NCBI RefSeq assembly: GCF_003342675.1
Contig: NZ_CP031148.1
Coordinates: 930,001-994,000, forward strand
Direction: 5' to 3'
DNA: 64,000 nucleotides
Origin: Haloplanus rubicundus
Lineage (GTDB): Archaea; Halobacteriota; Halobacteria; Halobacteriales; Haloferacaceae
In this document: one piece after another, positions 17,456-27,028 of the stretch
Numbering within the stretch: the first letter of the stretch is position 1
Layout: each line of letters starts with the position of its first letter
Translations under genes and position numbers: made by a program
The notes under the pieces: generated by a model
Databases searched by the model: none
What the model saw: only the letters and a program-made list of their open reading frames with translations
Told to the model about the DNA's origin: nothing

Positions 17456-18186
17456 ACGACCACCCCCGCGTGGAGCGCGACGACCCGGCCGAGTTCGTTC
17501 GCGGCGCCGAGGGCGTCGCCGGTGACGCCGCCGAGGTGGTTCGTCGCCCACCGACCGACGAGGAGGGCGACGGCCGGGCCGGCGACGAGCGCGGCGACCA
17601 GTGACGGGGTACTCCCGGCCGGCGCGAGGAGCACGGCGGGGACGGCGACGGCGACGACGGGCAACAGGGCGGCGGCGTCCGCCTCGCCGACGACGGCCGA
17701 CCCCAGCCCCTCGTGGCCGGGCGTCCCGAGGGCGGCGAGCGTCGCCATGCCGACTTTGGCGCCCACCTCCGCCGCGAGGACGAGGCGGGCGGCGACGCGG
17801 GGGCCGGCGCCGGCGACGCCGAGGGCGCCGAACGCCAGCGCGAGGAGCGAGAGGCCGACGACGAGGACGCCGCCGACGCCGACTCGGGAATCTTTCAGGG
17901 CCGAGCGCCGGTCGTCGACCCCGTGGGCCGCCGCGGCGTCGCCGCAGTCCGCGAGGCCGTCGACGTGGGTGACGCCGGTGATCAGGTAGAGCGTGGCGAG
18001 ATACAGCGCCGCCGCCGTGGAGACGGGCACGGGCACGAGGAGGGGGAGCGCGGCGAGGCCGCCGACGACGTAGCCGGCGACGACGAACGCGGCCGGCGTG
18101 GTCCGGAAGGCGTCCCAGCCCGCCTCGCCGCCGCCGACGGGCAGGCGCGTCAGGAAGGCGAGCGCGCCGCGGACGGCGGTCAGCAC
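17440..18186 (-). CDS. cobS: adenosylcobinamide-GDP ribazoletransferase (cobalamin synthase)
   Basis: 248 residues from GTG 18186, overlapping the end of cbiB by 7 bp. It is an integral membrane protein with about six helices. The motif THVDGLADCGDAAAAHG is the acidic signature of CobS, and LALGTPGHEGLG and the late NHLGGVTGDALGA also fit. It joins adenosylcobinamide-GDP to alpha-ribazole (or its phosphate) at the membrane. Adjacent cbiB is also a membrane protein, consistent with a membrane-bound assembly. Confidence 0.94.
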   Translation of the reverse strand: MLTAVRGALAFLTRLPVGGGEAGWDAFRTTPAAFVVAGYVVGGLAALPLLVPVPVSTAAALYLATLYLITGVTHVDGLADCGDAAAAHGVDDRRSALKDSRVGVGGVLVVGLSLLALAFGALGVAGAGPRVAARLVLAAEVGAKVGMATLAALGTPGHEGLGSAVVGEADAAALLPVVAVAVPAVLLAPAGSTPSLVAALVAGPAVALLVGRWATNHLGGVTGDALGAANELGRVVALHAGVVVWTLW

Positions 18187-19091
18187 GGGCCGACCACCCC
18201 CGCGGCCGTCGCCACGCCGAACGCGAGCCACCCGGCCCGCGAGACGACGGCGACCCCCCTCATCGCGTCGGCTGGCGTCGGGAGGGCGTCGCCGGCGGGG
18301 ATGTCGTACGCGCCGGGCTTCGTCAGCCGAACGTCCAACGCGACGGCGAGTGTCGCCATCGGCCACCCGGCGTTGGGCGAGGCGGGGCGGCGGGCGAGCG
18401 ACCGGGCGCGCCGGAGCGCGCCGGGGCAGCCGGCGGCGACGGCGAGGAGGACGGCGCTCGCGCGTGCGGGGAGGAACATGACGGCGTCGTCGAGGCGGGC
18501 GGGCGCCCAGCCCATCGGCACCGAGCGGTAGCCGAAGGTCGAATCCAGCGTGTTGACGGCCTTGATCCACGCGGCGGCGCCCGCGGCCGCGGGGAGCGAG
18601 AGGGGGGCGAGGGCGGCGAAGCCCAGCAGTGGCGCGACGAGGCCGTCGCTCAGGTTCTCGGCGGCGCTCTCGGCGGCGGCGCTCCGCACCTCGCCGGCCG
18701 AGAGGGTCGCGGCGTCGCGGCCGGCGAGCGAGCGGAGCCGCTCCCGCGCGGACGCGAGGTCCGCCTCGCTCGCGGCGACGACGGCCCGCGCCTCGTCGAC
18801 GAGCATCCGTCGGCTGGTCGAGACGAACAGGACGAGGCCGGCGACGGCTGCGCCGACGAGGGGGTCGATCCGGATTCCCAACGCGACGGCGGCGGCGACG
18901 CCCCCGGCGGCGAGGAGGGGGACGAACAGGGCCGTCGCGACGCCCGCCAGCCGGGGGTGGCGCCACGGCCGGTCCAGCGGACCGAGCGCACGGCCGAGCC
19001 ACGCGACGGGGTGGTAGCGGGCGGGCGGTTCGGCGACCAGTCGGTCGCCCGCGGCGGCGAGGGCGACGCTCCCCGCGGCGAGGAGGGTCAC
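18180..19091 (-). CDS. cbiB: adenosylcobinamide-phosphate synthase
   Basis: 303 residues from GTG 19091, which overlaps the HAD gene stop (GTGA). The family opening AAAGDRLVAEPPARYHPVAW (near residue 20) and the central ESAAENLSDGLVAPLLGF and KAVNTLDSTFGYRS are clear CbiB/CobD-synthase motifs, and the C terminus has RPASPNAGWPMATLA. Several membrane helices are present. It attaches the aminopropanol phosphate made by the cobD product to adenosylcobyric acid. Confidence 0.94.
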   Translation of the reverse strand: MTLLAAGSVALAAAGDRLVAEPPARYHPVAWLGRALGPLDRPWRHPRLAGVATALFVPLLAAGGVAAAVALGIRIDPLVGAAVAGLVLFVSTSRRMLVDEARAVVAASEADLASARERLRSLAGRDAATLSAGEVRSAAAESAAENLSDGLVAPLLGFAALAPLSLPAAAGAAAWIKAVNTLDSTFGYRSVPMGWAPARLDDAVMFLPARASAVLLAVAAGCPGALRRARSLARRPASPNAGWPMATLAVALDVRLTKPGAYDIPAGDALPTPADAMRGVAVVSRAGWLAFGVATAAGVVGPC

Positions 19092-19747
19092 GGCTCGCCT
19101 CCGAGGTGCGCGGGGAGGTCGGCGAGCGGCGTCTCGGTCACGTCGACGAACCGGCCCCCGACGGCGTCGATTCCTCCATCCGTGTCGGGGTCGTCGCCGA
19201 CGTGGATCAGGGCCGACGCGTCGGCGGCTCCGCCGCCTCCCCGAGGTGTCTCCGACGCCTCGCAGCCGAGGTCGGCCGCCAGCGTCTCGAACGGGCGCGG
19301 GTGGGGTTTGCGGAAGCCGCAGGCGGCGCTGGTGACGACGGCGTCGAAGGCGCCCCGGAGGTCCGCGCGGACGAGCGTCCGCGGGACGAGTTCGGGGACG
19401 CTACAGTTCGAACACAGGCCGACGGGACCGCGTTCGCGGGCGGCGTCGAGCGCGTCGGCCACCCCCTCGCGTCGGCGCACCTCGGGGTCGAAGGCGGCGA
19501 TCACGGCGCGTCTGACGACGGTGTCGGACGCCTCCACCCCCCGGCTCCGGAGCGCGGCGGCGACGTGCGCGGGGAGGGGAATTTCGGCGGCGTCGGGAAC
19601 GTCGAGGTGGGGGGTCCGGTAGGCGGTCGACCAGTCGTCCGGGACGGCGACCCCGCGGTCGCGAAGCTCGGCGGCGACGGCGCCGGCCGGATCGGAGGGC
19701 ATCGACGCCGTCACGAGCGTCCCGAAGAGGTCGAACGAGACGGGCAC
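19088..19747 (-). CDS. HAD-superfamily hydrolase at the head of the cobalamin operon
   Basis: 219 residues. HAD motif I is FDLFGTLV close to the N terminus; motif II is CSNCS, followed by a Lys in CGFRKPHPRPFE and motif IV-like IHVGDDPDTD. The GTG at 19747 begins VPVSFDLFGTLV; a TTG eight codons upstream is less likely. The 4-bp overlap with cbiB ties it to corrinoid synthesis. A phosphatase for alpha-ribazole phosphate or adenosylcobalamin phosphate is otherwise missing from this cluster, so that is the best guess. Many HAD enzymes have unrelated substrates. Confidence 0.85.
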   Translation of the reverse strand: MPVSFDLFGTLVTASMPSDPAGAVAAELRDRGVAVPDDWSTAYRTPHLDVPDAAEIPLPAHVAAALRSRGVEASDTVVRRAVIAAFDPEVRRREGVADALDAARERGPVGLCSNCSVPELVPRTLVRADLRGAFDAVVTSAACGFRKPHPRPFETLAADLGCEASETPRGGGGAADASALIHVGDDPDTDGGIDAVGGRFVDVTETPLADLPAHLGGEP

Positions 19748-19880
19748 ACCTGCCGCTCGGCGCGGAGCCAACTTAGTGCCGTCGTCCCGGTACGGCCGTC
19801 ACCCTACGGCCGACTCGGGGGGCAGAGTTACGTCGTCGCCGGACAACCATCGGGCCGTGAGCGTCCTCCGTCTCCGAACG

Positions 19881-20582
19881 ATGCGGACGCCCGCCGACGC
19901 CGCCGACTGGTATCTGGCCGGGCGGACGTACACCCGACGCGTGGCGGCCGGCATGGACTTTTCCGGCGCCGACCGGATCGACGGCGAGGCGGTTGCGGCG
20001 ACGCTGCGTACCGATCCGTCGGCGCTGTCACGCCGCGAGGCGGCGTCGGTCGTCGGCGTCTTCCTCGGCGACGCCGTCTACTCCGAGCCGTTTTGCGAGT
20101 GGATGCCGACGTGGTACGAACTCGCGGTGGTGCCGCTGGCACGCATCCTCGAACGACGGCTCCGGCGTATCGCCCGCGAGGTGGCGGCGGCGACGGGGGT
20201 GACCGCGACGGCGCCGCGGTTCCCGCGCCCGCGGGACGTACTCGCCGGCGGGGAGTCCCCACTCGCCGGCGCTTCGGGCTTTCGCGAGCGATTCGTCCTC
20301 GCGGCGGCGGTGACCCACGTCGAGTGGTTCCGGCACGCCGCGACGGCGGACGGCATCGACGTACCGTCGGGATTCCTCGACCGGGCGACCCGGGAGACGG
20401 TCGAGTATTACGCCGGATCGCGGCGGACGCTCTCCCCTCGAGTCAGGCGGTTTCAGTCGCTCTGTTTCTCCGACGAGACGTGGGTTCGTGACGTGGACGC
20501 GGCGTACGGGCTGGATAGCCGGTTGTTCGGGCTGTGGGAGCGGTTACTTGGCGCGGAGCGGCGGCGGCTCGAATCGACGTAG
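19881..20582 (+). CDS. haloarchaeal protein of unknown function
   Basis: 233 residues from ATG 19881; an in-frame GTG at 19857 is an alternative start. The protein is mostly helical and rich in Arg and aromatic residues (ADWYLAGRTYTRR, CEWMPTWYELAVVP, THVEWFRHAATADG). No membrane segment, metal motif or nucleotide motif is visible. It sits between the cobalamin operon (divergent) and cdrL (68 bp downstream, same strand). I do not recognise the family. Confidence 0.72.
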   Translation: MRTPADAADWYLAGRTYTRRVAAGMDFSGADRIDGEAVAATLRTDPSALSRREAASVVGVFLGDAVYSEPFCEWMPTWYELAVVPLARILERRLRRIAREVAAATGVTATAPRFPRPRDVLAGGESPLAGASGFRERFVLAAAVTHVEWFRHAATADGIDVPSGFLDRATRETVEYYAGSRRTLSPRVRRFQSLCFSDETWVRDVDAAYGLDSRLFGLWERLLGAERRRLEST

Positions 20583-20614
20583 GCCGTCCGACAGACATCC
20601 GTCAGACACGACGG

Positions 20615-20626
20615 AAAAGTTAAAAC
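20615..20626 (+). promoter_or_regulatory. putative TATA element of cdrL
   Basis: AAAAGTTAAAAC in a GC-rich context, 25-36 bp upstream of the cdrL ATG. An inverted repeat CCGTC...GACGG (20599-20614) sits directly upstream and could be an operator. Confidence 0.55.
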
Positions 20627-20650
20627 GATGGGGTGACGTGAGTGTGAACG

Positions 20651-21169
20651 ATGAGCAAGATCACGTTCCGCGCCGACGACGACCTCGTCGAGCGGTTGGA
20701 GGCATTCGACGCCTCGAAAAGCGAGGTGATGCGCGAGGCGCTGCGCACCTACCTCGACGACGCGGAACGTGAGGAGTCCTCGAACGGGTCGTCGGACCGA
20801 CTCGAAGCGTTGCTGATGGAACACGCCTTCGCACCCCGAGAGCCGCCGGCGATCAACGTCAACGTCACCGTCGACGGCGATGCGGCGGCGGAGCCGGACG
20901 TGTCCGTCGACCGCGGGTCGGCGGAGCGTAAGACGGATCGTGAAACGACCGACGACCCCGCTGAGTCGCGGAGCGCGAGCGGGCAACGGAACGCGTGCTC
21001 ACAGTGTGGCGAGGAGATGTCCGCCGGCCACGTCTACTGCCCGAACTGCGGCGAGAAGGCCGCTCACCGGGTGTTCTGCGACTGTGGCGACGAACTCAGA
21101 TCCGACTGGGCGTTCTGCCCGAGCTGTGGGCGTCGGACCCCAGCCGCCGACGTGCTCGACCGGCCGTAA
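20651..21169 (+). CDS. cdrL: CdrL-like ribbon-helix-helix regulator with double zinc ribbon
   Basis: 172 residues. The N-terminal ribbon-helix-helix domain (SKITFRADDDLVERLEAF ... KSEVMREALRTYL) is joined by a polar linker to a C-terminal double zinc ribbon with four CxxC-type pairs (CSQCGEE, CPNCGEK, CDCGDE, CPSCGRR). Position directly before cdrS-ftsZ2 matches the cell division regulator CdrL of haloarchaea, known to control the cdrS-ftsZ2 operon. A TATA-like AAAAGTTAAAAC at 20615-20626 lies about 25 bp before the ATG, which fits a leaderless or near-leaderless transcript. Confidence 0.9.
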   Translation: MSKITFRADDDLVERLEAFDASKSEVMREALRTYLDDAEREESSNGSSDRLEALLMEHAFAPREPPAINVNVTVDGDAAAEPDVSVDRGSAERKTDRETTDDPAESRSASGQRNACSQCGEEMSAGHVYCPNCGEKAAHRVFCDCGDELRSDWAFCPSCGRRTPAADVLDRP

Positions 21170-21187
21170 GCGGTGCAAACACCGCGT

Positions 21188-21346
21188 GTCTTACAACGGC
21201 CGTTAATTTTATAAGGTATCCGTCTCTTGGTACGTTCGCGTAAGACGGTCGTCTTACAAGGTCGCCGGCCGCGGGGGAAAAACCCCGTCATCGGCCGGTT
21301 GAACCGTGTAAGACAGCACATCGGGGCGTCGCCCCATCCGTCTTAC
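21188..21346. promoter_or_regulatory. array of five GTCTTAC/GTAAGAC sites in the cdrS-ftsZ2 control region
   Basis: The 7-mer occurs at 21188-21194 (GTCTTAC), 21240-21246 (GTAAGAC), 21251-21257 (GTCTTAC), 21308-21314 (GTAAGAC) and 21340-21346 (GTCTTAC). The second and third form an 18-bp near-palindrome with a 4-bp spacer; the fourth and fifth form a wider inverted pair. A TATA box lies between the first and second sites. The spacing suits ribbon-helix-helix dimers, and CdrL or CdrS are obvious candidates. All lie between the cdrL stop and the cdrS start. Confidence 0.7.
21208..21215 (+). promoter_or_regulatory. TATA box of the cdrS-ftsZ2 transcript
   Basis: TTTATAAG inside an AT-rich stretch. 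Transcription would start near 21238-21242, right at the central inverted pair of GTAAGAC/GTCTTAC sites, leaving a leader of about 120 bases before cdrS. Confidence 0.65.
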
Positions 21347-21361
21347 CGGGGGAATGTAACA

Positions 21362-21544
21362 ATGGAGCGTGTGACACTACGAATTCCGAAGCAGCAGATC
21401 GAGGAGGTCGAACAGATGGTCGAGACGGGAGAGTTCCCGAACCGAAGCGAGGCCATCCGCTCGGCGGTCCGCGAGATGCTCAACGAACAGAGCGAGTCCC
21501 GTGACGACAACCGCAAGCGCAACCGTAGCTGGGCGAAGGTGTAA
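21362..21544 (+). CDS. cdrS: CdrS, short ribbon-helix-helix cell division regulator
   Basis: 60 residues, a single ribbon-helix-helix domain: the ribbon [15 protein letters not shown], then helices around [16 protein letters not shown]. The C-terminal tail is basic ([11 protein letters not shown]). It ends 2 bp before the ftsZ2 ATG, so the two are co-transcribed. CdrS is a known haloarchaeal transcription factor needed for normal division. The start at 21362 puts the DNA-binding strand at residues 2-8, as in other RHH proteins. Confidence 0.93.
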   Translation: MERVTLRIPKQQIEEVEQMVETGEFPNRSEAIRSAVREMLNEQSESRDDNRKRNRSWAKV

Positions 21545-21546
21545 CG

Positions 21547-22722
21547 ATGCAGGGATTCGTCCAAGACGCCATCGAGCGCGAGGAAGCCGAACAGCGCGAC
21601 GCCGACGAGGACGACGCGTTCGGTGACCCACGGATCGTCATCGTCGGCGCCGGCGGCGCCGGGAACAACACCGTCAATCGCCTGTACAACATCGGCGTCG
21701 ACGGCGCCGAGACGGTCGCCATCAACACCGACAAACAGCACCTGAAGATGATCGAGGCCGACACGAAGATTCTGGTCGGCAAGTCGCTGACGCAGGGGTT
21801 GGGTGCCGGTGGCGACCCCTCGATGGGCGAGCGCGCGACCGAGATGGCCCAGGGAACGATCAAGGAGGTCCTCGGCGAGGCCGACCTCGTCTTCGTGACC
21901 GCCGGGATGGGGGGCGGCACCGGGACCGGCGCCGCGCCCGTCGTCTCCAAGATCGCCAAGGAGCAGGGTGCCATCGTCGTCGGCATGGTCTCCACGCCGT
22001 TCAACGTCGAGCGCGCCCGCACGGTCAAAGCCGAGGAGGGCCTGGAGAAGCTCCGCGGCGAGGCCGACTCGATCATCGTCCTCGACAACAACCGCCTGCT
22101 CGACTACGTGCCCAACCTGCCCATCGGCAAGGCCTTCTCCGTGATGGACCAGATCATCGCCGAGACGGTCAAGGGCATCTCCGAGACCATCACCCAGCCG
22201 TCCCTGATCAACCTGGACTACGCGGACATGTCCACGATCATGAATCAGGGCGGCGTCGCGGTGATGCTCGTCGGCGAGACGCAGGACAAGAACAAGTCTC
22301 AGGAGGTGGTGAGCGACGCGATGAACCACCCACTGCTCGACGTGGACTACCGCGGCGCAAGCGGCGGACTCGTTCACATCACTGGCGGCCCCGACCTCAC
22401 GCTGAAAGAGGCCGAGGGCATCGCCAACAACATCACCGAACGGCTGGAGGCGAGCGCCAACGTCATCTGGGGCGCGCGCATCCAGGACGAGTACAAGGGC
22501 AAGGTGCGGGTCATGGCCATCATGACCGGCGTCCAGAGCGCACAGGTGCTCGGACCGTCGACACAGCGACAGGCGGAGAAGTCCCGACGTAGTCTCAACG
22601 GCGAGGACGTTTCGGAGTTCGACGCGAGCGACAACGTCGACCAGGATCAGGCGTCTTGGTCCGACGGTGGCCGTGACCGCAATCAGGTCGACCAGCGCAA
22701 CGGCATCGACGTGATCCGCTGA
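21547..22722 (+). CDS. ftsZ2: cell division GTPase FtsZ2
   Basis: 391 residues. Tubulin/FtsZ features: [15 protein letters not shown] for nucleotide binding, the signature [17 protein letters not shown], the T7-loop region [19 protein letters not shown], and the later LGARI-equivalent IWGARI. The N-terminal 30 residues are acidic (a haloarchaeal extension) and the tail after residue 345 is variable, ending NGIDVIR. FtsZ2 forms the constricting ring with FtsZ1 and SepF in archaea. Co-transcription with cdrS and the upstream cdrL explain its control. Confidence 0.96.
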   Translation: MQGFVQDAIEREEAEQRDADEDDAFGDPRIVIVGAGGAGNNTVNRLYNIGVDGAETVAINTDKQHLKMIEADTKILVGKSLTQGLGAGGDPSMGERATEMAQGTIKEVLGEADLVFVTAGMGGGTGTGAAPVVSKIAKEQGAIVVGMVSTPFNVERARTVKAEEGLEKLRGEADSIIVLDNNRLLDYVPNLPIGKAFSVMDQIIAETVKGISETITQPSLINLDYADMSTIMNQGGVAVMLVGETQDKNKSQEVVSDAMNHPLLDVDYRGASGGLVHITGGPDLTLKEAEGIANNITERLEASANVIWGARIQDEYKGKVRVMAIMTGVQSAQVLGPSTQRQAEKSRRSLNGEDVSEFDASDNVDQDQASWSDGGRDRNQVDQRNGIDVIR

Positions 22723-22783
22723 CCGGCTCGGTCGCTTTCGCGACGATCTATTTTCGGCCCGACTACCGCACCAGCGGCGCGTC

Positions 22784-23749
22784 TTACACCGCTTCGATCG
22801 ATTCGACGAGTCGACACTTCCGGCAGATGCGCCCACCGGTGCTCGATCCACAGCGGTCGCACTCGCCCAGGTCCTCGCTCTCGCCGTCGCGGTACCGCTC
22901 CGCGGCGAGTTCGGCGAGTTCCTCGTAGCCCGCCATGATCGAGTGGCGGGTGCCCGGGTGGTTCTCCTCCATGCCCAGCAACAGCTCCTGTATCTCCCCG
23001 CGGTACGCCTCGCCGGCGTGCGGGCACTCGGTGATGTGGGCTGGCAAGTCGGCCAGGTGGGCGTAGAGCGCCACCTCCTTCTCCGGCACGTCCCGGAGGG
23101 GTTTGGCCCGCGGGACGAAGTGGGTGCTCTCGGCCCGTCGGTCGAACGGGCCGAGGCTCGCGTCGAAGTGTTTGGCGATCTGTTGCAGGTCGCCCTCGAA
23201 GAAGTTCATCAGCGCCGTCTGGGCCTCGTCGTCGAGGTTGTGGCCCGTCAGGAGTTTGTCGGCGCCGAGTTCGTCGGCGTAGGTCTCCAGGAGGTCCCGC
23301 CGGAACACGCCGCAGTAGGCGCAGGCGGCCATGTTCTCGGGGTCCTTCTCGACCACGTCGTCCATCCGAACACCGAGTTCGTCGGCGTACGACACCACCT
23401 CGTGGCTGAGGTCACGGCCGTCGGTCAGCGTCCGACAGGCGTCGAGGCTCTCGTCGCGATACCCCTCGATCCCCTCGTGGATCGAGAGGGCGACGAGTTC
23501 GACGCGGGGGTCGCGGCCGAACGTCTCGTCGAGTACGTGCGTCAGGACGACGCTGTCCTTGCCGCCGGAGAGGCCGATCACCCACGTCTGCGGGTTCTCG
23601 GGCGAGGCGTCCGCCGGGAGGAGGCCGTCCTCCCGAATCCGGCGGCGCACCCGCTTCTCGACCGAGGCGCGAAAGTGGTCGTCACAGAGGTGCGCGCCCG
23701 AGTAGGCAGCGTGCATCACCGCCTCGCGGCCGCACTTGTCACACTCCAT
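22784..23749 (-). CDS. ncsA: tRNA 2-thiolation protein NcsA (TtuA/Ncs6 family)
   Basis: 321 residues. An N-terminal zinc finger (CDKCGREAVMH, then CDDHF), a PP-loop SGGKDSVVLTH, the family motif CAYCGVFRRDLL with conserved Cys and Arg, GHNLDDEAQTALMNFF, and a C-terminal zinc ribbon CDRCGSS...CRKCRL. Together these define the TtuA/CTU1/NcsA class that thiolates the wobble uridine of tRNAs, in archaea using a SAMP ubiquitin-like sulfur carrier. It converges on ftsZ2, with 61 bp between the stops. Confidence 0.94.
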   Translation of the reverse strand: MECDKCGREAVMHAAYSGAHLCDDHFRASVEKRVRRRIREDGLLPADASPENPQTWVIGLSGGKDSVVLTHVLDETFGRDPRVELVALSIHEGIEGYRDESLDACRTLTDGRDLSHEVVSYADELGVRMDDVVEKDPENMAACAYCGVFRRDLLETYADELGADKLLTGHNLDDEAQTALMNFFEGDLQQIAKHFDASLGPFDRRAESTHFVPRAKPLRDVPEKEVALYAHLADLPAHITECPHAGEAYRGEIQELLLGMEENHPGTRHSIMAGYEELAELAAERYRDGESEDLGECDRCGSSTGGRICRKCRLVESIEAV

Positions 23750-23776
23750 CGGCGCGTCCTTGCCGGGCGGGCCGTA

Positions 23777-24379
23777 TCACGGTTTCGTCTCGGCCGATCC
23801 CCAGCACTCGTGGACGACGCCCGCCCGCCGAACGAACCGGTCGGTGACCGTGTACGTCGCCTCGAACGGCCAGTGACCCATGGGAAGCGGCGTCCGCGTC
23901 GGCGTCGCCGTCGCCGCCTCGTCGCCGTCGGCCGTGATGCCGGTGTTGGCCTGTCCGGTGACATCGACGGTGAATTCCCCATCCGCGACGGTGACGGTGA
24001 CCTCGTTGACGCTGATGTCCAGGTCGTTGCGCCGACCGATCATGTCGGGATACGCCGCGAGCATCTCGTTGTACTGGTACGCCCGTTCGTACGCCTCGAC
24101 GAACGACGAGACGGAGTCGCGGGTCAGTTCGTCCGGCTTCTCTGGATACGGCTTCGGCGCCGCCGCGGCGTCGGACGGACGCGGCGGCGCCGCGGCCGTA
24201 CAGGCGTCGTCGGTCACCGTCTCGGTCGGCGTTCGCGTCGGGGTTCCGGTCGGAGTCCGCGTCGGCGTCCCGACCTGCGTCGGCGTCGACTCGCTCCCGC
24301 CGGGGTTCCCGAGACACCCCGCGGTGCCGGCGAGGGCGCACACCGATCCGAGCAGGGCGCGTCGCGTCGTCGGGAGCAC
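23777..24379 (-). CDS. Tat lipoprotein of unknown function
   Basis: 200 residues from GTG 24379. TRRALLGSVCALAGTAGC gives a twin-arginine signal and lipobox with the lipidated Cys at residue 22, followed by a Thr/Pro-rich spacer of repeated TPTRTPTGTPT type. The mature domain starts near residue 70 with a helix (RDSVSSFVEAYERAYQYNEM) and then beta strands, an NTF2-like pattern. A second Thr/Pro patch interrupts it near residue 160. No homologous family recognised. Confidence 0.82.
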   Translation of the reverse strand: MLPTTRRALLGSVCALAGTAGCLGNPGGSESTPTQVGTPTRTPTGTPTRTPTETVTDDACTAAAPPRPSDAAAAPKPYPEKPDELTRDSVSSFVEAYERAYQYNEMLAAYPDMIGRRNDLDISVNEVTVTVADGEFTVDVTGQANTGITADGDEAATATPTRTPLPMGHWPFEATYTVTDRFVRRAGVVHECWGSAETKP

Positions 24380-24491
24380 GTCCCGAACACGTCAAACGAG
24401 ATAGACAAGTGTCTTGTGGGGTCGTCGTCGGGAGCGCTCTCGCCGCCCGCCGGTAGCAACCGTTTTGCGCGCCGACGCGTAAGGGCGGACG

Positions 24492-25151
24492 ATGGACCGA
24501 GACGCCGCGCTGGATCGGGTCGCCGACATCGTCGACCTCGTGGATCGGGCCGCAACCGACGACGCCCGTCTCCCCGTTCCCGTCCGCGAGGTGTGGGTGT
24601 ACGGCGACGTGGCCCTCGGACTCGATCCGATCGACCGCCTCGACGTGTACGTCACGAAGGACCTCCTCATGCGCGGCGACGCCGATCGTGCGGCCGAGTT
24701 CGAGGAGCGCTACGGCGTCGCGGGCGTCGGCAGAACCGTCGACGCCGACTGGGCCGAGGCGCATCCGGACCACCTCCGCGCGAACGACAACGGCCACGCG
24801 GCGCCCGAGCGCTGTCTCGCCGCCCACCTCGTGAACGACGACGAACCGATCCACCTGGAGGTGTGCAACGCCTCCTTCTCGGACAACGTCACCCAGCGAC
24901 TGAAGGGCGCGATGGCCCGCGAGGCCTACGGCGAAATCCTCGATCCGCGCGGCGTCTGCCTCTACGCCGACGGCCGACGCGACGACGAGGCGATGGCGAA
25001 GCTTCGCGGCGGCGAACTCGCCTTCCCCACCCTCTCGGAGGCCCTGGAGATGTTGGGGCTGGACGAAGGGGCGGCCGCCGAGGCGGCCGACGCCCTGCGG
25101 GAACGCCGCGCCGAGACGACGGGGCGGACGGTGCGGGGCGACGTGGTTTGA
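24492..25151 (+). CDS. haloarchaeal protein, possibly nucleotidyltransferase-like
   Basis: 219 residues. The N-terminal third (VPVREVWVYGDVALGLDPIDRLDVYV) resembles the strand-turn-strand of minimal nucleotidyltransferases (YGDxALG...DLDV), with R-L-D-V where D-x-D would be expected. The rest is helical and acidic. A conserved haloarchaeal family, probably DUF7095, but I am not certain of the number. Its stop codon (25149-25151) is formed at the junction with the IS element, so the C terminus may differ from uninterrupted relatives. Confidence 0.75.
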   Translation: MDRDAALDRVADIVDLVDRAATDDARLPVPVREVWVYGDVALGLDPIDRLDVYVTKDLLMRGDADRAAEFEERYGVAGVGRTVDADWAEAHPDHLRANDNGHAAPERCLAAHLVNDDEPIHLEVCNASFSDNVTQRLKGAMAREAYGEILDPRGVCLYADGRRDDEAMAKLRGGELAFPTLSEALEMLGLDEGAAAEAADALRERRAETTGRTVRGDVV

Positions 25152-25156
25152 CATCC

Positions 25157-25180
25157 TCCCCGCGCTAAAGCGAGAGGATT
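25157..25180 (-). other. right-end subterminal hairpin of the IS element
   Basis: The minus strand reads CCTCTCGC, TTTA loop, GCGCGGGGAGG. This is the TnpA-recognised hairpin and also the likely 3' boundary of the TnpB guide RNA scaffold that covers the end of tnpB. Confidence 0.65.
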
Positions 25181-25182
25181 CC

Positions 25183-26469
<1,287 letters not shown>

Positions 26470-26473
<4 letters not shown>

Positions 26474-26850
26474 TCGTTGTCACCTTCCTGTTCCGCGATG
26501 TAGCATTCGACAGCGCCTTTCGATGCGCTCCCCGCCGTACCGACGTAGTACGAACGAGTCCACTTCACGCGGTCGTCGTAGCGTTGGTTGTACTTCCGCG
26601 CGGAGATGCCCTTGACCCAGTTGACGATGAGTGACGGGGCGTTCTTCGGCGGACTCCCGATGAACAGGTGTACGTGGTCGGGCATGACCTCGGACTCGGC
26701 CAGTTCGAGGTCTTTGTTCTCACAGATTTCCGCGAAGATGGCTTCGAGACGTTCCTTCGTCTCCCCCGTCAGGTGCGAACGCGGATATTTCGGCACGAAC
26801 ACTATGTGATAATAGAGTTCGTATTTCGCGTGACGGGTACTCTTTACCAT
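26470..26850 (-). CDS. tnpA: IS200/IS605 transposase TnpA (Y1 HUH)
   Basis: 126 residues, normal length. The HUH motif is seen in PDHVHLFI and the catalytic tyrosine in ECYIAEQ near the C terminus. The opening [16 protein letters not shown] is a clear family signature. It cuts and joins single-stranded DNA at the element ends. Its stop overlaps the tnpB start (ATGA). Base composition of tnpA/tnpB is less GC-rich than the neighbours, as expected for a mobile gene. Confidence 0.95.
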
Positions 26851-26858
26851 CTATGTAT

Positions 26859-26869
26859 ACTATCATAGT
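26859..26869. repeat. small palindrome upstream of tnpA (left-end hairpin candidate)
   Basis: ACTATCATAGT, a perfect 5-bp-arm palindrome just before the tnpA ATG, in an AT-rich strip. Its place fits the left-end recognition hairpin. Confidence 0.5.
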
Positions 26870-26952
26870 CAGATGGGTTAATGATTGCGTTGGAACCTCG
26901 TCTGTGCCATCGTCGGCGGTTGAATACTGTTAGTCGGCTTCATCCCCGTCCT

Positions 26953-27028
26953 CGAAAAGCGGAGCTTTTCGGTTGCAGCGAGAGCTTCGCTCTCGCCATG
27001 CCCCTGAAAGGGCGAGGCTTTCGCCTCG
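26953..27028. repeat. three tandem hairpins between the IS element and the methyltransferase gene
   Basis: CGAAAAGC-GGA-GCTTTTCG (26953-26971), GCGAGAGC-TTC-GCTCTCGC (26978-26996) and CGAGGC-TTTC-GCCTCG (27013-27028). All three have perfect arms of 6-8 bp and very short loops. The wider stretch 26881-27141 has no convincing gene. It may be left-end DNA of the element, a remnant of another IS200/IS605 copy, or a structured RNA or terminator region. Confidence 0.6.

Noticed and set aside
22781-22787. sixth GTCTTAC site after ftsZ2
   Set aside because: It overlaps the stop codon of ncsA and is isolated from any promoter; counted as chance.
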